Assembly (NCBI GenBank): GCA_900318065.1
Contig: ONIY01000010.1
Span: forward strand, 1-46,239
Direction: 5' to 3'
DNA from: an uncultured Prevotellaceae bacterium
GTDB taxonomy: Bacteria; Bacteroidota; Bacteroidia; Bacteroidales; Muribaculaceae
Length of the DNA stretch: 46,239 bases
Both the position numbers and the translations under genes were made by a program. Under the pieces are notes generated by a model. It saw only the letters and a program-made list of their open reading frames with translations, made no database searches and was not told where the DNA came from. Positions 8,500-18,278 of this stretch are shown piece by piece; position 1 is the first letter of the stretch; each line of letters begins with the position of its first letter.

Positions 8500-8531
8500 A
8501 AAAAAAGAGAAGCATTTTTAGCAATGCTTCT
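8500..8531 (-). terminator. Intrinsic terminator of the nuo/atp block
   Basis: Arms 8508-8516 and 8523-8531 form nine perfect pairs with a six-base loop. On the minus strand the stem is followed by C and a run of seven T. It lies just beyond the nuoN stop. Its T tract runs into the dnaG -33 region, so it separates the two transcription units tightly. Confidence 0.8.
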
Positions 8532-8558
8532 CCTTTCCCCACACATTAAAGGTGGAAA

Positions 8559-10025
8559 CTAAATCATTGTAAACATATTAGACAATGATGAAGTGATGTC
8601 GCTCAGGCTGGTGTAGATGCAGCTCAAGATGCCAATGAGGATGATACCCAGAGTGCAAATCCACAGTCCAGCGCGCTCGGTCCAGTGCGACTTGAAAGTG
8701 GGGATCACACATTCGTCCTGACGGATGAACATCGCCTTTACCACCAGCAAGTAGTAGTAGAGCGAGATGATAGTGTTGATCAACGCAATCAAGACGAGAA
8801 CGTAGATAGCCACACTGCCCGTCTGCGCTGCGCCCACGAAGATGAAGAACTTGCTGAAGAATCCTGCAAATGGTGGAATACCACCCAGCGAGAACATTGC
8901 AAGCATCATCACAAAGGCGAGCCAGGGATTAGTCTTGAACAGGCCGTTGTAGTCGTCGGTAGTGACCTTGCCAGTCTTGCGCTCGATAACAGCAATCACG
9001 CCAAATGCTGCGAGGTTGCTGAAGATGTAAACCAGGATGTAGTACATCATCGATGCCATTCCCACGGCATTGGCAGCCACCACGCCAAGCATGATGTAAC
9101 CAGCCTGCGAGATTGACGAGAACGCAAGGAAGCGCTTGAGATTGCGCTGGCGAATGGCGAAGAGGTTACCCACTGTGATGGTGATGATGATGATGGCATA
9201 GAGCATCCACTCCCACACCTGAGAGTAGGCAGCGCCAAACACCTGCACCATAATCACGAAGAAGGCAAAAGCCGCCGAGCCCTTACTGATTACCGAGAGA
9301 TAGCTGGTAACCATAGTGGGAGCGCCCTGGTAAACGTCGGCAGTCCACAGGTGGAAAGGAACAAGCGAGAGCTTGTAGCCAACACCCGCGATGACAAACG
9401 CCAGTGCCACGATGAGCAAGAGCGACTTGTCGTCCACGATGCTCGAGGCAATGTCGTTGAAGTAAAGCGTGCCAGTGAGACCGTAAACAAACGACAGTCC
9501 CATCAACATTATCGCCGACGAGAACACTGCGGTGAGCACATACTTGGCGGCAGCCTCATGGCTCTCGTAGTACTTCTTCTCAAACGCCACGAGAGTTGCC
9601 AGTGGCAGCGAAGCAGTCTCGAGACCGATGACGAACACCAGGAAGTGGCGTCCCGAAATCATGAGGTACATACCAAAGAGCGTCAAGAGCATCAGCTCAT
9701 AGAACTCGCCACGACGCACACTCACGAAGTCGCTGTTGGCCCACTTGATAGACTGGAGCAAGACGATAAACATGCCAATGTTGAGGATGTTCTTCATCGC
9801 CCAAGTGGCCTTGTTTGACTCAAACATATCGCCAAAAGCCATGCCCTCCTGCACTTGCTGTGGGCAGAACGATAATATGGTGAAAATGCCAAACACGATA
9901 GTTGCAAAGAGAGGCAGTCCCTTCAACGACTTCTGAGGCATGAAAGTGTCATATAAGAATACAAGCAAGAAGACTACCAGTAGCCCTATCTCTTGCGGCA
10001 TCATTAAAAATTGAGAATAATCCAT
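8559..10025 (-). CDS. nuoN: NADH-quinone oxidoreductase subunit N
   Basis: 488 residues, about 14 transmembrane helices, a Mrp-antiporter-type subunit that forms one proton channel of complex I. The conserved antiporter core is visible (GLETASLPLATLVAF with the key Glu, SLVPFHLWTADVYQGAPT with a channel His, GIPPFAGFFSKFFIF). Length is normal for NuoN. It is the last gene of the nuo/atp run, 38 bases after nuoM, and the operon terminator follows. It acts in the inner membrane. Confidence 0.96.
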   Translation of the reverse strand: MDYSQFLMMPQEIGLLVVFLLVFLYDTFMPQKSLKGLPLFATIVFGIFTILSFCPQQVQEGMAFGDMFESNKATWAMKNILNIGMFIVLLQSIKWANSDFVSVRRGEFYELMLLTLFGMYLMISGRHFLVFVIGLETASLPLATLVAFEKKYYESHEAAAKYVLTAVFSSAIMLMGLSFVYGLTGTLYFNDIASSIVDDKSLLLIVALAFVIAGVGYKLSLVPFHLWTADVYQGAPTMVTSYLSVISKGSAAFAFFVIMVQVFGAAYSQVWEWMLYAIIIITITVGNLFAIRQRNLKRFLAFSSISQAGYIMLGVVAANAVGMASMMYYILVYIFSNLAAFGVIAVIERKTGKVTTDDYNGLFKTNPWLAFVMMLAMFSLGGIPPFAGFFSKFFIFVGAAQTGSVAIYVLVLIALINTIISLYYYLLVVKAMFIRQDECVIPTFKSHWTERAGLWICTLGIILIGILSCIYTSLSDITSSLSNMFTMI

Positions 10026-10063
10026 ATGAGTATATTATCTGTTTTTTTAATTCAACACTATTA

Positions 10064-11584
10064 TTACATAACACTAGTCAAAGCCTCAACCACGGGATTA
10101 AAACTGTCGCGGATGATGTTGATGAAGAAATTGGGGAAGCAGCCAATTATTGCCACGCAGATGATGAGAGTGGCAGTGGCAATGCGCTCGGTGGCATCGG
10201 CATCGGTGAGCGATCTGTGATGCTCATTCTGAACGGCGCCATAGAGCAGCTTACCCACAACACGCAGGATGTAGACCGCAGTGATGACAATTGATGTGGT
10301 GGCAGCGATGGTGAGCACGCGGTGGAACATGTCCTGATGCTCAAACGAGCCCACGAAGATAGTCATCTCGGCCACGAAGCCACTCAATCCTGGCAGACCC
10401 AGCGAAGCGAAACCAGCGATGACATATCCCACGCCCAAGTAAGGCATGATGTGCATGAGTCCGCCCATCTCACGAATGTCGCGAGTGTGGGTGCGGCCGT
10501 AAATCATACCGATGAGAGCAAAGAACAATGCTGTCATAAGGCCGTGCGACAACATCTGGAGCACAGCACCAGTCATTGCGGTGTTGTTAAACATCAAGAT
10601 GGCGAAGAGCACCATACCGCAGTGGCTTACCGACGAATAGGCATTGATGTACTTGAGGTCGGTCTGCACACATGCGCTGAAAGCACCATAGACGATGCTG
10701 ATGCCTGTCAATGTCAAGAAAATCCATCCCAGCTGCTGTGCGGCAAAAGGCATGAGATAAATGGCAATGCGGAAGCAACCATAACCTCCCAGCTTCATGA
10801 GCACGCCAGCGTGCAGCATCGACACTGCGGTGGGGGCACTGGCATGACCGTCGGGCGACCAAGTGTGGAATGGGAACATAGCACCCAGCACACCAAATCC
10901 CACAAACGTCATTGGGAACAGGAACATCTGCCAGTCGTGAGGAATGGCGTTGTTCTTGGCAATCTCAAGCAAGTTCATGGTGTACTCACCAGGAGTTGCT
11001 GTAGAGTGGAAATATATACCAATGATTCCCAGCATCAAGAATGCCGAGCCACCCATAAGCATGAGGGTGAGCTTCATGGCGCTGTAGTTCTTGTTACCAC
11101 TACCCCACACACCAATCAAGAGGTACATAGGAATCAGGGCCACCTCATAGAACATGAACATGGTGAACAGGTCCACGCTGATGAAGAAACCAAACACACC
11201 AGTCGAGAGGAGGAAGAACCACAGGAAGAACTGCTTGGGCAGCGGATCCATCTTCCACGAAGCAAAGACACCTGCAAAGACGATGAACGCCGAGAGCAGA
11301 ATCATTACCACCGAGACACCGTCGACACCCAGAGCAAGCTTGATGTTCAATGGAGCATACCAGGTGACGCTGGTGGTGAGTATCATATCGTCGGTAACGC
11401 CCAGATGACGCTGACGCAAGAAATAGAACACCAGGTAGAGTGCCAGACCCACCAGTGCTGTAGCACCAGTAACGGCAACGGCTCTAATCGCGTTGATGCC
11501 CTTGTTCTTGGTCAAGGCGAGGCCTGCCAGCGTGAGCACCGGGATTATCACGAAATAAATAAGCATATTAGAGAAAATTTCCAT
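10064..11584 (-). CDS. nuoM: NADH-quinone oxidoreductase subunit M
   Basis: 506 residues, polytopic, a second antiporter-like proton-pumping subunit. It has a MFYEVALIPMYLLIG segment with the essential Glu, FPFHTWSPDGHASAPTA and the discontinuous helix around VSHCGMVLFAI. Length is usual. It lies 28 bases downstream of nuoL and 38 upstream of nuoN in the canonical L-M-N order. The product is part of the distal membrane arm of complex I. Confidence 0.96.
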   Translation of the reverse strand: MEIFSNMLIYFVIIPVLTLAGLALTKNKGINAIRAVAVTGATALVGLALYLVFYFLRQRHLGVTDDMILTTSVTWYAPLNIKLALGVDGVSVVMILLSAFIVFAGVFASWKMDPLPKQFFLWFFLLSTGVFGFFISVDLFTMFMFYEVALIPMYLLIGVWGSGNKNYSAMKLTLMLMGGSAFLMLGIIGIYFHSTATPGEYTMNLLEIAKNNAIPHDWQMFLFPMTFVGFGVLGAMFPFHTWSPDGHASAPTAVSMLHAGVLMKLGGYGCFRIAIYLMPFAAQQLGWIFLTLTGISIVYGAFSACVQTDLKYINAYSSVSHCGMVLFAILMFNNTAMTGAVLQMLSHGLMTALFFALIGMIYGRTHTRDIREMGGLMHIMPYLGVGYVIAGFASLGLPGLSGFVAEMTIFVGSFEHQDMFHRVLTIAATTSIVITAVYILRVVGKLLYGAVQNEHHRSLTDADATERIATATLIICVAIIGCFPNFFINIIRDSFNPVVEALTSVM

Positions 11585-11612
11585 AATCTTTACTGTATTT
11601 TAGAACCGTTGA

Positions 11613-13595
11613 TTAAAAGCATAAAATCACTGCACCAGTGATAGCTGCCAGCAGCACTGCACCGATGATATAGTAGGAAACATAACCTTGCACATTGCCC
11701 GACTGCATCTTGCGGATGCCAAACGAAGCGCTGTTAGTAACATTGCCCAGCAGGTTGAAGAAACCATCGATGATGGTGCGGTCAAACCATGCGATGGGCT
11801 TGCTGATGCCCTGGAAGATAATCTTGTGGGTGATGAACTGATAGAGCTCGTCCATGTAGAAGCGGCGGTAGCTTGCAGTCCACAGGCCCTTGAACATGGT
11901 AGCCAGCTTGTCGGGCAGTGGGTTCTCCTTGCGATACATGATAGTGGCGAGAGCGATACCAATCAGGGCGATGCCCACGCTGGCACCAGCCACGCTCCAG
12001 TTCATGTGAGTCTCAAGTGCTTTACCGTTCCACGAAACGAGGTCGCCAGCAGGCACAAAACCTGCCACGCACGAGATGAGAGCCAGCACAATCAGTGGCA
12101 CAGTCATGGTCCAAGGCTGATCCTTGGGCGCATGCTCGCCGTGAACCTCATGTTTCTTCCAGAAGAAGATGAGGTAGTAGATGCGGAACATGTAGAAAGC
12201 AGTCATACCAGCCACGAGGCTCATCCACAGGCCCCAACCAATGCCCTTCTCATAGCAAGCCACGAGAATCTCGTCCTTACTGAAGAATCCTGCAAAGGGA
12301 GGAATACCAGCGATTGCCAAGCAGCCAATGAGGAATGCGATGCTTGTGATGGGCATGTACTTGTGCAAGCCGTGCATCTTGCTGTTCTCGTTGCTGTGAA
12401 CAGCATGGATGATAGCACCGGCACAGAGGAAGAGCAATGCCTTGAACATAGCGTGAGTGAACAAGTGGAACATCGACGCCATGTAGCCCAGTCCTGCCTC
12501 ATGACCACCAATGAGCTTGCCTTGCGCGCTGCTCACTGCCAGTGAGGTCATCATGAAGGCAATCTGTGAGATGGTCGAGAAAGCGAGAGCGCGCTTGATA
12601 TCGCTCTGTGTGCATGCCACTGCCGCTGCATAGAAAGCAGTGAAAGCACCCACCACGCAGATGATGTCCATAGCGCCTTGCTCAAGCACATAGAGAGGGA
12701 ACAAGCGTGCTACCAGGAACACACCTGCAACCACCATTGTGGCGGCATGGATAAGTGCCGACACAGGAGTTGGACCCTCCATAGCATCGGGCAGCCAAAT
12801 GTGCAGAGGATACATGGCACTCTTGCCCGCGCCACCAATGAAGATGAACGTCAGCGCCCATCCAGCCACCGAGCATCCCATGAACGTGAGACCTTGAGCG
12901 CTAGTGAACGCGTTGCACACGCCCTCTCCATTCTGTCCCATCATCTCGATGAAGTCGAAAGTGTCGGTATAGAACGAGAGGATGAGGATACCAATGAGGA
13001 AGAACAGGTCGGCAAGACGAGTGACGATAAACGCCTTCTTCGAAGCATGGTTGGCAGGTTGCTGACCATAGTAGAAGCCAATGAGCAGATAGGACGAAAC
13101 ACCCACCATCTCAAAGAAGATGAACATCTGGAAGATGTTGGTCGAAACCACGAGACCCAGCATCGAGAATGTGAACAACGCCAGGTCGGCATAGTAACGC
13201 TGGAAGCCCTTCTCGGGGTTGCCCTCGTGGTCGCTCATGTAGCCAAGGCTATAGAGGTGAACCATGAACGAAACTGTGCAGATGACGATCAGCATCATTG
13301 CCGAGATTGGGTCGAGCAAGATACCGAGGCGAACCACCAGTTTGTCGGCATAGAACGAGAGCCACGACCAGTCGGTAGTGACGATTTGCTGACGCACACC
13401 ATCAACCACCTGGCCTTGACCAGTACCATAGAAATAAGTTAGCGCTATAGCATAGGCCAACACTGTTGTCACAGCCATTGCCAGCACACCTATCACACCG
13501 GTGACCTTGCGAGGCATCTTAACGCCCACAAGTCCCAGGAACAGGAACATGAAAAAAGGAATGGCAAGAACGTATATTGTACTACTTAGTGGCAT
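11613..13595 (-). CDS. nuoL: NADH-quinone oxidoreductase subunit L
   Basis: 660 residues, the largest antiporter-like subunit. Signature stretches are FFEMVGVSSYLLIGFYYG, SAMYPLHIWLPDAMEGPTPV and GIPPFAGFFSKDEI. Beyond the antiporter core the C-terminal part contains further helices consistent with the long lateral helix that braces the membrane arm. Only three bases separate its start from the nuoK stop, so translation is probably coupled. Confidence 0.97.
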   Translation of the reverse strand: MPLSSTIYVLAIPFFMFLFLGLVGVKMPRKVTGVIGVLAMAVTTVLAYAIALTYFYGTGQGQVVDGVRQQIVTTDWSWLSFYADKLVVRLGILLDPISAMMLIVICTVSFMVHLYSLGYMSDHEGNPEKGFQRYYADLALFTFSMLGLVVSTNIFQMFIFFEMVGVSSYLLIGFYYGQQPANHASKKAFIVTRLADLFFLIGILILSFYTDTFDFIEMMGQNGEGVCNAFTSAQGLTFMGCSVAGWALTFIFIGGAGKSAMYPLHIWLPDAMEGPTPVSALIHAATMVVAGVFLVARLFPLYVLEQGAMDIICVVGAFTAFYAAAVACTQSDIKRALAFSTISQIAFMMTSLAVSSAQGKLIGGHEAGLGYMASMFHLFTHAMFKALLFLCAGAIIHAVHSNENSKMHGLHKYMPITSIAFLIGCLAIAGIPPFAGFFSKDEILVACYEKGIGWGLWMSLVAGMTAFYMFRIYYLIFFWKKHEVHGEHAPKDQPWTMTVPLIVLALISCVAGFVPAGDLVSWNGKALETHMNWSVAGASVGIALIGIALATIMYRKENPLPDKLATMFKGLWTASYRRFYMDELYQFITHKIIFQGISKPIAWFDRTIIDGFFNLLGNVTNSASFGIRKMQSGNVQGYVSYYIIGAVLLAAITGAVILCF

Positions 13596-13598
13596 AAC

Positions 13599-13910
13599 TT
13601 AGAATTTCATTTTGGTTATTTGGTTGATGTCAACATTCTTGGCAACACGGTACACATTGATGATGATTGCGATGGCGACAGCTGTCTCGGCAGCCGCGAT
13701 AGCAATGGCAAACAATGTGAAGAACATGCCTTCATGCTGTGCAGGGAACAAATAACGGTTAAACACTACAAAGTTGATGTCGACCGAGTTGAGCATCAAC
13801 TCCAGCGATATCAAGATTGCTATCATATTCTTGCGGGTGACGAACCCGTAGACACCGCAGCCAAACATTACAAGACTGGGGATGAGATACATCAATAAAG
13901 TCAAATCCAT
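13599..13910 (-). CDS. nuoK: NADH-quinone oxidoreductase subunit K
   Basis: 103 residues from the ATG at 13910; the frame is open further upstream, but MDLTLLMYLIPSL gives the standard NuoK length. Three transmembrane helices carry the conserved Glu in LISLELMLNSVDINFV and a second in AIAAAETAVAIAI, both used in proton transfer. A strong AAAGGAGG Shine-Dalgarno site lies seven bases before the start, unusual for this phylum. It starts 17 bases after the nuoJ stop. Confidence 0.95.
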   Translation of the reverse strand: MDLTLLMYLIPSLVMFGCGVYGFVTRKNMIAILISLELMLNSVDINFVVFNRYLFPAQHEGMFFTLFAIAIAAAETAVAIAIIINVYRVAKNVDINQITKMKF

Positions 13911-13917
13911 TTCTAAT

Positions 13918-13925
13918 CCTCCTTT
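13918..13925 (-). promoter_or_regulatory. Strong Shine-Dalgarno site for nuoK
   Basis: AAAGGAGG on the minus strand, seven bases before the ATG at 13910. Most other starts in this window lack any such site. It decides the nuoK start against the longer open frame. Confidence 0.7.
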
Positions 13926-13927
13926 CT

Positions 13928-14443
13928 TTAACGCTTGCGTGCGATTACTACGCCACCAATGATGCAAGCGAGCAGCAAAACACTCACAGCCTCAAAGGGC
14001 AGCAGATATCCAAACTTGTCGGTGCTAAGCAGCATCTCACCCAGCCTGTCGATGGTGAAATCGCTCATCGAGGGGATGGTGAGTCCACAGAACTTAGCAT
14101 AACCAAAGAGAGCAGCGCCGCACAGTATCACCCCTGCCCCACATGCTATCAGTCCAAGGATTCGCTTGTGGGAAGTGAGTGGTGCGGCATCTTCGCCAGG
14201 CTTGTGAGTGAGCATGATAGCAAACACAAACAAGACCACGATACCACCTGCATAGACGGCAATTTGCGTAGCGCCCAGGAACTCATAGTCCATCTGGAAA
14301 TAGATTGCCGCTGTAGCCAGCAGCACAAAGAGCAGATAGGTTGCCGAGCGCAAAATCTTCTTTGTCGTCACTGCAAGCACCGAAAACACTATAATTGACA
14401 AAGCAATTATAACATACATGATTACATTTCCGAGTGACTCCAT
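13928..14443 (-). CDS. nuoJ: NADH-quinone oxidoreductase subunit J
   Basis: 171 residues, five transmembrane helices. The family pattern is visible in SATYLLFVLLATAAIYF, LGATQIAVYAGGIVVLFVF and the final helix with LLLACIIGGVVIARKR. It sits one base after nuoI and 17 bases before nuoK, the usual I-J-K order. NuoJ links the quinone end to the antiporter subunits in the membrane arm. Confidence 0.95.
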   Translation of the reverse strand: MESLGNVIMYVIIALSIIVFSVLAVTTKKILRSATYLLFVLLATAAIYFQMDYEFLGATQIAVYAGGIVVLFVFAIMLTHKPGEDAAPLTSHKRILGLIACGAGVILCGAALFGYAKFCGLTIPSMSDFTIDRLGEMLLSTDKFGYLLPFEAVSVLLLACIIGGVVIARKR

Positions 14444-14444
14444 A

Positions 14445-15074
14445 TTATTCTGTTTCTTTTTGTTCTACATTAGGCTGAACATCGTCCTGCTTAGCGGCGG
14501 GCGCTGGGTCCTGGGCAGCTTGTGCCTGGGGCTTGGACTCGGGCTTAGCGGCAGGCTCCTGGGCGGGCTTGGTGGCCTCGGGTTTTGCCGCTGGTGCAGG
14601 TTTTGCCACTGGAGCAGGTTTCTCCTTCTCGGGCAGGTAGTTCAACTGCTTGAGAAGTGCCTCGCGGCGGAACACCGCCTGCTCAAAGTCGTTAGAGAAC
14701 TCAATGGCATTGGTAGGACAAGTGGTCACACAAAGTCCGCAGAAGGTGCAGCTTCCCAAGTCGTACATGTACTTGTCGAGTTTAGCCTTCTTCTTGCCAT
14801 TGGGCAGGTCAACCATTCGAGTAATGATTTCGATGGTTCCATTAGGGCAGTTGCGCTCACATGTCTTGCAAGCGATGCACTTGTGGTACCCTTCCTCGTC
14901 ATAGATGAACTGCAACGTGGCTCTAAATCTCTCAGGGATTTTCAGCTCGCCTCGGTTCTCGGGGTATTGCTCGGTAACCTTCTTGGTAAAGAGTTCTTTA
15001 CCAGTCACCTCCATACCCTTGATGAGGCTGTGAGTTCCCTTAAATAATGAAGAGAAATACTCCTTGATGTTCAT
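14445..15074 (-). CDS. nuoI: NADH-quinone oxidoreductase subunit I with Ala/Pro/Lys-rich tail
   Basis: 209 residues. Two 4Fe-4S ferredoxin motifs are intact: C66, C69, C72, C76 and C109, C112, C115, C119. They carry electrons to the quinone site through clusters N6a and N6b. Residues of about 151-209 are a low-complexity tail rich in Ala, Pro, Lys and Gln, which the core fold does not need. It is the first nuo gene after the ATP synthase set, separated from the atpG stop by 146 bases, unlike its usual position directly after nuoH. Confidence 0.95.
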   Translation of the reverse strand: MNIKEYFSSLFKGTHSLIKGMEVTGKELFTKKVTEQYPENRGELKIPERFRATLQFIYDEEGYHKCIACKTCERNCPNGTIEIITRMVDLPNGKKKAKLDKYMYDLGSCTFCGLCVTTCPTNAIEFSNDFEQAVFRREALLKQLNYLPEKEKPAPVAKPAPAAKPEATKPAQEPAAKPESKPQAQAAQDPAPAAKQDDVQPNVEQKETE

Positions 15075-15220
15075 ATAATAATGTTTATTCGGTGCTGTGC
15101 AAAGTCAACACACTAATAATGTTATGCCTACCAATTATTGTTATTTTCTGTAGGTGCCATAGCGCAAAGAGGCATAAACGATTTGCGCTGGGCACAGAGT
15201 AGAATTCTGTTATCTCGTGG

Positions 15221-16108
15221 CTAGCGTTCCACCTGTCCGCCCAAGATATCAAGCAGCTCGGTGGTAATGCTTTGCTGACGCAACTTGTTGTACTCCAGGT
15301 TGAGTTCCTCGAGCAGCTCGGCAGCATTGTCGCTGGCCGTCTGCATCGCCATCACTCGTGATGCCTGTTCCGAAGCGGTGCTCGAGATGAAAATCTCTTG
15401 CATGGTGGCGCGCAAGTGCAGTGGCAGCACGCTGTTGAAGATGCTGTTGGCATCGGGCTCGAAGATACAAGGCGAGCAAGCAGCCTTTGGGTCTACGTCC
15501 TTGGCAAGCGCCTCGGCGCTCAGCGGCAGCAGCTGCTCCTGAGTCATCACCTGGCGGCTGGTGCTCACATAGCGCATGTAGGCCAAGTCTACACGGTCGT
15601 AGACATGGTCGACAAATCGTGAGCGCAGCAGTTCGGTGAAGTCGGTGATCTGCTCCTGTGTGCTTCGCGTGTTCATGTATTCCACGTTCTCCACCTTGAG
15701 GTTGCCGGCGGCAATCTTGCTCACCGCCTTGGCAATCTTCTTGCCCACCGGAATGATGGTGATTTTCACATCCTTGCCATATTGCTTGCGCAGGTCGTCG
15801 ATGGCAATGAGGAGTTTCTTGAAGATATTCACGTTGAACGCTCCACACAAGCCGTCGTCGCTACCATAGGCAACCACTACAACGCTCTTCACTTCTCGCG
15901 AGTCGATCAATGGCGAGGAGAATTCCACGTCGGTAACGAGCAAGTGGCTGAGCACGTTGTGCACGATGCCCCTGTAGGGCTTGAGCCGCTGCAGCATTCC
16001 CGTGGCCTTGTGCATCTTGGCCGAGGAAATCATCTTCATCGCACTTGTTGTCTTCTCGGTCGAAGCAACCGAGCCAATGCGTCCTTTAAGTTCTCGAAGT
16101 GTTGCCAT
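15221..16108 (-). CDS. atpG: ATP synthase F1 subunit gamma
   Basis: 295 residues. The gamma subunit is the rotating central stalk. N-terminal helix ATLRELKGRIGSVASTEKTTSAMKMIS and the C-terminal helix (MQTASDNAAELLEELNLEYNKLRQ) are typical, and SDDGLCGAFNVNIFK marks the Rossmann-like domain. It is the last gene of the atp set, 34 bases after atpA, followed by a 146-base gap and then nuoI. Confidence 0.96.
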   Translation of the reverse strand: MATLRELKGRIGSVASTEKTTSAMKMISSAKMHKATGMLQRLKPYRGIVHNVLSHLLVTDVEFSSPLIDSREVKSVVVVAYGSDDGLCGAFNVNIFKKLLIAIDDLRKQYGKDVKITIIPVGKKIAKAVSKIAAGNLKVENVEYMNTRSTQEQITDFTELLRSRFVDHVYDRVDLAYMRYVSTSRQVMTQEQLLPLSAEALAKDVDPKAACSPCIFEPDANSIFNSVLPLHLRATMQEIFISSTASEQASRVMAMQTASDNAAELLEELNLEYNKLRQQSITTELLDILGGQVER

Positions 16109-16142
16109 TAAAAAGCTAAAGCATTAAAAATCAGAAACATTA

Positions 16143-17720
16143 TCAAGCACTATACTTACCCGCTATTTCACGGGCAGCATCCTTGAGTTTTGCCATCACG
16201 TCGTCGTCAATCTTGCCACTCTTGAGCACGTCGAGCACGTCGGCCTGGTGCTTAGCGTGCAGGTACTGGATGAGCAGTTGCTCAAACTCGGGCACCTTGT
16301 CCATGGGCACGCTCTCGAGCAGACCGTTCACGCCACAATAGATCACAGCGATTTGCTCCTCGACGGGAACCGGCTGATATTGTGGCTGAACAAGCAGTCG
16401 CTCGTTCTTGCGACCAGTATCGATAGTGCGTGCAGTAACGGGGTCGATATCGCCACCAAACTTGGTGAACGACTCCAGCTCACGGAACTGCGCCTGTGCA
16501 ATCTTGAGAGTACCAGCCACCTTCTTCATGGCCTTGATTTGAGCGTTACCACCCACACGCGATACCGAGATACCCACGTTCACAGCAGGACGGATACCGT
16601 TGTTGAACAACGCCGTCTCAAGGTAGATTTGTCCGTCGGTAATAGAAATCACGTTGGTGGGGATATAGGCACTCACGTCGCCAGCCTGAGTCTCGATGAT
16701 GGGCAGGGCAGTGAGCGAGCCACCACCCTTCACCTTGCCCTTGAGGGCAGCGGGGAGGTCGTTCATGGCCTCGGCCACCTTTTGGTTCTCGTTGATCTTG
16801 GCGGCACGCTCGAGCAAGCGGCTGTGCAGGTAGAAGATATCGCCTGGATAGGCCTCGCGTCCCGATGGGCGCTTGAGGATTAGCGAGATCTCACGATAGG
16901 CGACAGCCTGCTTCGAGAGGTCGTCATAGACTACCAGTGCGTCACGGCCAGTGTCGCGGAAGTACTCACCAATTGCTGCACCGGCAAATGGCGCATAGTA
17001 GCGCATCGACGCCGAGTCGGCAGCAGTGGCTGCAATCACCACGCTATAGGGCATTGCGCCATGCTGGTTGAGCTGGTTGACCAGTGCAGCGACAGTCGAA
17101 GCCTTTTGTCCAATAGCCACATAGATGCAGTAAACTGGCTTGCCGGCCTCATATCCAGCCTTCTGGTTGATTATAGTATCCACAGCAATGGCGGTTTTAC
17201 CAATCTGTCGGTCGCCAATGATGAGCTCACGCTGTCCACGGCCAATGGGTATCATTGAGTCGATGGCCTTGAGACCCGTCTGCAACGGCTGGTTCACCGG
17301 CTGGCGGAAGATAACGCCTGGCGCCTTGCGCTCAAGAGGCAGTCTCACCAGCTCGCCCTCAATAGGTCCCTTGCCGTCGAGAGGCTCACCGAGCACGTTG
17401 ATAACACGTCCCAGCAGGCCTTCCCCCACGGGAATAGAGGCGATTTCGCCGGTGCGACGCACTTTCATGCCCTCGGCCACGCTGTCGACTTTGTCCATAA
17501 GAATCACACCCACGTTGCTTTCCTCAAGGTTCATGGCAACGCCGGTAACTCCATTTTCAAACTCTACAAGCTCGTTGGCTTCAACGTTCTCGAGTCCGTA
17601 GACATGAGCCACGCCGTCGCCCACCTCAAGCACAGTGCCCACCTCCTCAAACGATACCTTGCTCTGGATGTCGCTGAGTTGCTGTTTCAGTATGTCGGAT
17701 ATTTCACTTGGGTTTATCAT
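16143..17720 (-). CDS. atpA: ATP synthase F1 subunit alpha
   Basis: 525 residues, non-catalytic nucleotide-binding subunit of F1. It has a P-loop GDRQIGKT (169-176), the family signature around [15 protein letters not shown], and the alpha-type Arg finger in that segment. The length is normal. It starts ten bases after the atpH stop. Its N-terminus ([15 protein letters not shown]) should contact the delta subunit. Confidence 0.97.
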   Translation of the reverse strand: MINPSEISDILKQQLSDIQSKVSFEEVGTVLEVGDGVAHVYGLENVEANELVEFENGVTGVAMNLEESNVGVILMDKVDSVAEGMKVRRTGEIASIPVGEGLLGRVINVLGEPLDGKGPIEGELVRLPLERKAPGVIFRQPVNQPLQTGLKAIDSMIPIGRGQRELIIGDRQIGKTAIAVDTIINQKAGYEAGKPVYCIYVAIGQKASTVAALVNQLNQHGAMPYSVVIAATAADSASMRYYAPFAGAAIGEYFRDTGRDALVVYDDLSKQAVAYREISLILKRPSGREAYPGDIFYLHSRLLERAAKINENQKVAEAMNDLPAALKGKVKGGGSLTALPIIETQAGDVSAYIPTNVISITDGQIYLETALFNNGIRPAVNVGISVSRVGGNAQIKAMKKVAGTLKIAQAQFRELESFTKFGGDIDPVTARTIDTGRKNERLLVQPQYQPVPVEEQIAVIYCGVNGLLESVPMDKVPEFEQLLIQYLHAKHQADVLDVLKSGKIDDDVMAKLKDAAREIAGKYSA

Positions 17721-17730
17721 CTCACTGTTA

Positions 17731-18270
17731 TTAACTTAGGAGTTTTAAACGCAATTTTTCTAATTGACTTTTCACCGAGGCGTCGAGCACTCGTGAGTCG
17801 ACATCGACAGTGAATCCACCAATGAGGTCGGGGTCGACACTCTTGGTGAGTTCGATTGTCTTGCCACCGAGCTGGCTCTTGACCACATCGATGATATCGT
17901 TTATCTCGTCATCGCCCAACTGAGTGGCAGTGACGACTTCAACCTTAGCGATGCCATTAAGCTCACGGTATTGCTTCATGAATGCTAGAGCGATGGGTCG
18001 CATAAAGTCGATACGGTTGTTCTTGATAACCAACTCCATGAACTTTGCCACCGTTGCGTCTTGCCCAGCACCCGATGCTGCGCACAGCAGCGCGAGCTTG
18101 TCGGCAACGGGCAGGAAGGGGTTGTTGACCGCTTTCTTGAGCCCAGCCTCGGCCGAATAGGCGATGTCGAGCTGCTTCATCTGTTTGTAGACAGCAGCAG
18201 TGTCGCCCTTCTCCTGAGCAAGCTTGAAAAGCGCCTTGGCATACCGGTTAGGAATAAGTCCGTCGTTCAT
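17731..18270 (-). CDS. atpH: ATP synthase F1 subunit delta
   Basis: 179 residues, the peripheral-stalk connector (OSCP-like). The N-terminal helical bundle begins [18 protein letters not shown] and the C-terminal domain ends with [26 protein letters not shown], both characteristic. It is placed between atpF and atpA with gaps of eight and ten bases. Confidence 0.95.
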   Translation of the reverse strand: MNDGLIPNRYAKALFKLAQEKGDTAAVYKQMKQLDIAYSAEAGLKKAVNNPFLPVADKLALLCAASGAGQDATVAKFMELVIKNNRIDFMRPIALAFMKQYRELNGIAKVEVVTATQLGDDEINDIIDVVKSQLGGKTIELTKSVDPDLIGGFTVDVDSRVLDASVKSQLEKLRLKLLS

Positions 18271-18278
18271 TGTGTTGA

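Noticed and set aside
15075-15220. Promoter between atpG and nuoI
   Set aside because: TGACTTTG at 15107-15100 (minus) is one base off the -7 consensus and lacks a -33 element at proper spacing. It is too weak to call, though it leaves the one-transcript idea untested.
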